Source: Smittium mucronatum (lineage: Eukaryota > Kickxellomycota > Harpellomycetes > Harpellales > Legeriomycetaceae). From it: a stretch of 11,461 bases of DNA. A model generated the notes under the pieces. The model was not told the DNA's origin and did not search any database. It was given only the letters and a program-made list of their open reading frames with translations. Every line of letters starts with the position of its first letter. The stretch's first letter is position 1. Where the stretch lies: NCBI GenBank assembly GCA_001953115.1, contig LSSL01000964.1, positions 11,231-22,691 of the forward strand, read 5' to 3'. Of this stretch, positions 8,859 to 11,461 are shown piece by piece. A program made the position numbers and the translations under genes.

Positions 8859-9308
8859 CTAGTTAGATTTTGCATGAGCCTTTTCGTAGGAATCCAAGCT
8901 CGCCAACACAACTTTCAATGATGAAGCGACAACCACTTTAGCGAGCCTGACGACACCTCTTGAGATAAACTGGTCCTCAACCTCGTAAAAGTCATTACCG
9001 CTGTACCCCTCAATGGTGATTTCGAACAACTTCTTAACAGTATCTTTAGAACTGATAAAAACATCTTCAAGGTATCCACACGCAACTCCTCCAATTATAG
9101 CAGTAGCCTTTGGGGAATTAAAATCGGCATTCCATTTCAAATTTTCAATGCATAATTTAGCTTTGGCAATCTTGATCGTATCGGCGGACTTGGGGTTGGA
9201 CAAAATAGATATAAAACAAATTATAGAAACTATAGTGGCTAATATGACTGTTTTGAAAATTCCAATCTTGTTCCGGAATCGAGTCTGGGGTCTAGGAGTA
9301 GACACCAT
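8859..9308 (-). CDS. Small candidate secreted or membrane-anchored protein, family member A (149 aa)
   Basis: I do not recognise a named family. From the Met at 9308 the protein has a basic N-terminus (RPQTRFRNK, residues 6-14), one hydrophobic segment at about residues 15-36 that could be a signal peptide or signal anchor, and then a soluble domain. Key residues are AKLCIENLK with Cys53, SPKA at 65-68, GGVACGY with Cys77, and Tyr102-Ser-Gly104; the C-terminus is Val/Ala/Lys-rich and helical-looking. It shares the Cys-24-Cys spacing, SP, GVACGY and Tyr at +25 with the gene at 11002-11427, so the two are paralogues. A longer in-frame Met exists at 9377, but a TATA-like box at 9378-9385 touches it, which favours the 9308 start. 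The stop is TAG at 8859-8861. The paired Cys may form a disulfide. A role as a secreted effector, possibly with an RNase-like fold, is inference only. Confidence 0.75.
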   Translation of the reverse strand: MVSTPRPQTRFRNKIGIFKTVILATIVSIICFISILSNPKSADTIKIAKAKLCIENLKWNADFNSPKATAIIGGVACGYLEDVFISSKDTVKKLFEITIEGYSGNDFYEVEDQFISRGVVRLAKVVVASSLKVVLASLDSYEKAHAKSN

Positions 9309-9377
9309 TTGAAATTTTGTTTTTTTATAAGAAAAAAAAAAGGTATGATTTATTCTCGCACAACTCTTGGAGCCCAC

Positions 9378-9385
9378 CCTTTATA
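9378..9385 (-). promoter_or_regulatory. TATA-like box for the 8859-9308 gene
   Basis: TATAAAGG reads on the minus strand 70 bases before the preferred start codon. Transcription starting about 30 bases downstream would begin near 9350. That leaves a short leader before 9308 and excludes the upstream in-frame Met at 9377. Confidence 0.45.
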
Positions 9386-9400
9386 AAAAAAAATGGGTAG

Positions 9401-9547
9401 AGGTGGAGATACGGGGGTATTGATTTACTAATACTACAAATAGAAAAAATATATATTTTGATAAACATTTGTGCGATTAATCTATTTCCGAAACATAGAT
9501 CTGAAGAGACTGTAAGTATTCTTCAAGATGTATTGGAAACTAGCTAC
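9401..9547 (+). pseudogene. Family fragment on the opposite strand, head-to-head with gene A
   Basis: A 49-codon frame lies between TAG 9398-9400 and TAG 9548-9550. After a Cys in LINICAINLF it continues SEETVSILQDVLETSY. Measured from the Cys it has Val at +14, Leu at +17, an acidic residue at +19 and Tyr at +25, exactly as in gene A (Val91, Leu94, Glu96, Tyr102 after Cys77). Gene B shares Val +14, Glu +19 and Tyr +25. The Gly-Tyr after the Cys is lost, there is no start or signal peptide, and the frame ends right after the Tyr, so this is a decayed copy. Confidence 0.4.
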
Positions 9548-9833
9548 TAGCTACTAGATTCTCTTTTTTACTTGATTCGACAGCCGAGTAAAAAACAGGG
9601 GATAGGGTAAGTGATGATTATCTATATGGAAATGTTTCAGTGGTGAAAAACTATTGATTGTTCCTGTGACCCTATTCCCAAGATCTCTTATAAAAAGAAA
9701 TCGATGGGATCTATACTATCTGGCACATGACACCAAATCAATATATGAGGAGATTGGCTGGATAGTCGCAAATTAACCCAAAACGATAATTTCAGAGCTA
9801 GATTAATATGCAAAGATAAAACGTATTTGCAAG

Positions 9834-9941
9834 AATAGGATCAATAGACTCTTAAATAGGAATATAATATTAATGGACTCTTGAATAGGAATACAATATC
9901 AATAGACTCTTAAATAGGAATATAGGATCAATAAACTATTA
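9834..9941. repeat. 29-bp minisatellite, three full units and one short unit
   Basis: Units at 9855-9883, 9884-9912 and 9913-9941 are each exactly 29 bases and start AATAGGAATA. A shorter first unit at 9834-9854 lacks eight internal bases. The copies differ at a few positions each. No coding frame goes with it. Confidence 0.85.
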
Positions 9942-10022
9942 ACCTTAATTTTAATAATGGATGTCTTTTTCTGGACAAAAATAATAATCACGTTTAAAAA
10001 AAGCAACCAATATAATTAATTA

Positions 10023-10157
10023 GATTTACAGAAACTCGTATCAACAGCCTCTAAATACTAACAGGACAGCATTATCGCTAAAAAAAAAACATTTTCAATC
10101 GAGTTTGCTGTTCAGCAAAAAGTTAAGAGAGCCAATGGAAAAGTGTGCTTACTATAA
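10023..10157 (+). pseudogene. Coding-like relic with one internal TAA, perhaps of the same family
   Basis: The frame reads DLQKLVSTASKY, a TAA at 10059-10061, then QDSIIAKKKTFSIEFAV and QQKVKRANGKVCLL before TAA at 10155-10157. KL followed seven residues later by Tyr, and an I-[KE]-F-[TA]-[IV] strand further on, resemble gene B around residues 77-109 (MLEKAITTY and WIKFTI). The similarity is weak. The coherence of the frame in such AT-rich sequence is the main reason to think it was once coding. Confidence 0.3.
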
Positions 10158-10762
10158 AAAAAATTGAAAAGGAGTATCGTAAATACAATCTCTTTTTTTT
10201 TTTTTTTTGGTTGCTGAATATTGACTTTTCTTTATCCCCTCGACTTTTTCAGGTCTGTTTCAAAGAGGTGTTTTACTCGAATCCAGTTGGTGAATCAGTA
10301 TAAAACCCATCCCAATTTCAGTTCTAAGTTAGAAATCTCGTAATTGTATATATATATTTTAATAAAAGATAAAGATATGGTATGCTTAAGATTGGTTATA
10401 CTATAAACATATTCACTCGAGAGAATACTAAATTGTAGCTACAGAATTTGAATTTTTTTAAAGCAGGGTTTAGTTTATCTTGTTTACCCACGCCTCTTAT
10501 TTTAGACCAATAGCAAAAAAAGTACATAGGGTTGGTGTATTTTTTGGACGGAAAGTCATTTATTTATTTGAACGTATGTTTTTGTAATGGAAATTTATGA
10601 AGAGAGAAAAAAAAAGTTTACTTTTTGGAAAAGTATGAAAGTCTTTAAAAAATAACAAATTTTAATAACAAGAAACCCGTTTATTAATTGAAAAAGACTT
10701 TATAAATACAAAACTTGCATATTTTTAATAATATATTTTGATAAAAAAATGATTGTTAATAA
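10158..10762. other. AT-rich spacer
   Basis: Contains a T run of about 16 at 10193-10208 and a short TATATATAT tract near 10347. No supported coding frame or RNA gene. Confidence 0.5.
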
Positions 10763-10821
10763 TTAAATCGGGCACCTTTTATAGGACTGATAGAGTAAGT
10801 AAATTACAAGAAAGTCGATGC

Positions 10822-10962
10822 TTAAATTTCCATGATCTTGGAAATGATTACTTGTTTGCGGGGAATTTGGTCTAATGATGAAAGCATATCGAGGACATAT
10901 ACCTCCAATTCTTGATAAACCTGCATTACATTCGCATTCATACCCCATTTTTTTCAAAAAAA
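10822..10962 (-). pseudogene. Coding-like fragment just downstream of gene B, perhaps a family relic
   Basis: The frame from about 10962 to TAA 10822-10824 reads WGMNANVMQVYQELEVYVLD then MLSSLDQIPRKQVIISKI. Its V-x-x-x-M-L, and a Lys followed by hydrophobic residues, can be laid over gene B residues 72-95 (VVTGMLEKAITTY...IFYSI). In the neighbouring frame the same DNA starts GYECECNA, so a one-base shift near 10925 might separate a Cys-containing start from this helix-like part. It lies about 40 bases beyond the stop of gene B on the same strand. It might instead be a downstream exon of that gene. Weak evidence. Confidence 0.3.
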
Positions 10963-11001
10963 AAAATTTAGAAATACTTTTCAATTTCTACATGGTTTTA
11001 T

Positions 11002-11427
11002 TTAACCATCAGAAAGAAGCTCTATTGAATTATAATCGCGATGGACAATAGACGATTCGGGATGCTGTAGCGTTGCTCTTACCTTTTCGACCGAAGAGTC
11101 GATTGTGAATTTGATCCAATGGTCACCGTCAGGCCAATTACAAATAGAATAAAAAATCATTCTGGGTTTGCCTTGGTACGTAGTGATAGCTTTCTCCAAC
11201 ATCCCAGTAACGACGATATGGGGATCCCTGAAATTCATGACCGAGTAACCGCATGCAACCCCGTTCTTGTTCACAATAGCCATGGGAGAGCCAGTAAGTG
11301 AATGCGCTTTCAGAACCTCTAAACAGTATTTCGCGTCATTGATTCTTTCCTTTAAATTTTCTTTATCGCTTATGTAATTAAACACTGAAAAGACGACTAA
11401 TGCTAGAGGGAAAATGATTTCATACAT
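11002..11427 (-). CDS. Small candidate secreted protein, family member B (141 aa)
   Basis: This is a paralogue of the gene at 8859-9308. It has an N-terminal hydrophobic stretch (IIFPLALVVFSVF, residues 4-16) typical of a signal peptide, with cleavage likely near residues 17-21, then AKYCLEVLK with Cys35, SPMA at 47-50, NGVACGY with Cys59, Tyr84-Gln-Gly86, and a third Cys96 in SICNWPDGDHW followed by IKFTI. The Cys35-Cys59 spacing of 24, SP eleven residues before the second Cys, and Tyr at +25 are identical to member A. The only Met near the signal peptide is at 11427. The stop is TAA at 11002-11004, overlapped by AATAAA, a possible polyadenylation signal. The leader is preceded by a CTTT repeat reaching the window edge. 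Function is unknown. A secreted effector is plausible but inferred. A 3' intron replacing the last codons cannot be excluded. Confidence 0.75.
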   Translation of the reverse strand: MYEIIFPLALVVFSVFNYISDKENLKERINDAKYCLEVLKAHSLTGSPMAIVNKNGVACGYSVMNFRDPHIVVTGMLEKAITTYQGKPRMIFYSICNWPDGDHWIKFTIDSSVEKVRATLQHPESSIVHRDYNSIELLSDG

Positions 11428-11438
11428 TGGTGGATTTC

Positions 11439-11461
11439 AAAGAAAGAAAGAAAGAAAGAAA
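11439..11461. repeat. AAAG microsatellite at the window edge, upstream of gene B
   Basis: At least five AAAG units run to the end of the window, starting 11 bases before the start codon of the 11002-11427 gene (CTTT on its strand). It probably lies in the 5' leader or promoter. Its true length cannot be seen. Confidence 0.85.

Noticed and set aside
9013..9312. 99-codon plus-strand frame
   Set aside because: Antisense shadow of gene A, which has the hydrophobic segment, TATA-like box and paralogue.
10763..10984. EGF-like reading of the minus-strand frame (GYECECNAGLSRIGGICP)
   Set aside because: Only a few Cys with loose spacing; the overlapping frame looks more protein-like over the second half, so the EGF resemblance is probably chance.
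1..11461. tRNA, rRNA or CRISPR arrays
   Set aside because: No cloverleaf-like stretch, rRNA signature or spaced direct repeats were seen; the only tandem arrays are the 29-bp minisatellite and simple repeats.

Overview
The window looks like a piece of an AT-rich fungal nuclear genome (about 30% GC by eye). The evidence is a fungal-type CLP1 gene cut into eight visible exons by AT-rich introns of about 90-170 bases, long gene-poor stretches full of homopolymers, decayed transposon and gene copies, and small lineage-specific secreted-type proteins. The precise lineage cannot be read from the sequence. A host-associated fungus is a reasonable inference from the secreted protein family, but is not shown.

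Left part (1-2640): the minus strand carries clp1, the polynucleotide kinase-like subunit of the mRNA 3'-end cleavage machinery. It runs from its start codon at 1944 to the window edge, where a 15-G run interrupts the last visible exon. Most splice sites and reading phases fit perfectly, but exon 2 holds an in-frame TAG and intron 1 lacks an AG acceptor in the right phase. A CRE-like palindrome and three regularly spaced CCAAT boxes lie upstream of the gene.

Middle part (2640-7320): three kinds of dead coding material lie here. A GC-richer island (about 2660-3200) has a broken reading frame and ends in a nested hairpin. A Ser/Thr-rich relic with a hydrophobic tail (3679-4131, plus strand) looks like a dead GPI-anchored wall protein. 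A relic of a Mutator-like (MULE-type) transposase (4441-5895, minus strand) retains a zinc-finger-like start, a DDE-like core and a SWIM-like end. About 1.4 kb of AT-rich sequence without a convincing gene follows.

Right part (7320-11461): this is the most interesting region. Two intact minus-strand genes (8859-9308 and 11002-11427) encode small proteins with an N-terminal hydrophobic segment. They are clearly related to each other: AKxC, a second cysteine 24 residues later inside GVACGY, and a Tyr 25 residues after that followed by xG. At least two, perhaps five or six, decayed pieces with the same landmarks lie around them on both strands (7324-7617, 9401-9547; less surely 7987-8073, 10023-10157, 10822-10962, 8575-8715). 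This looks like a local birth-and-death cluster of candidate secreted proteins in a repeat-rich compartment beside a housekeeping gene. Function is unknown. A 29-bp minisatellite and an AAAG microsatellite lie within the cluster.
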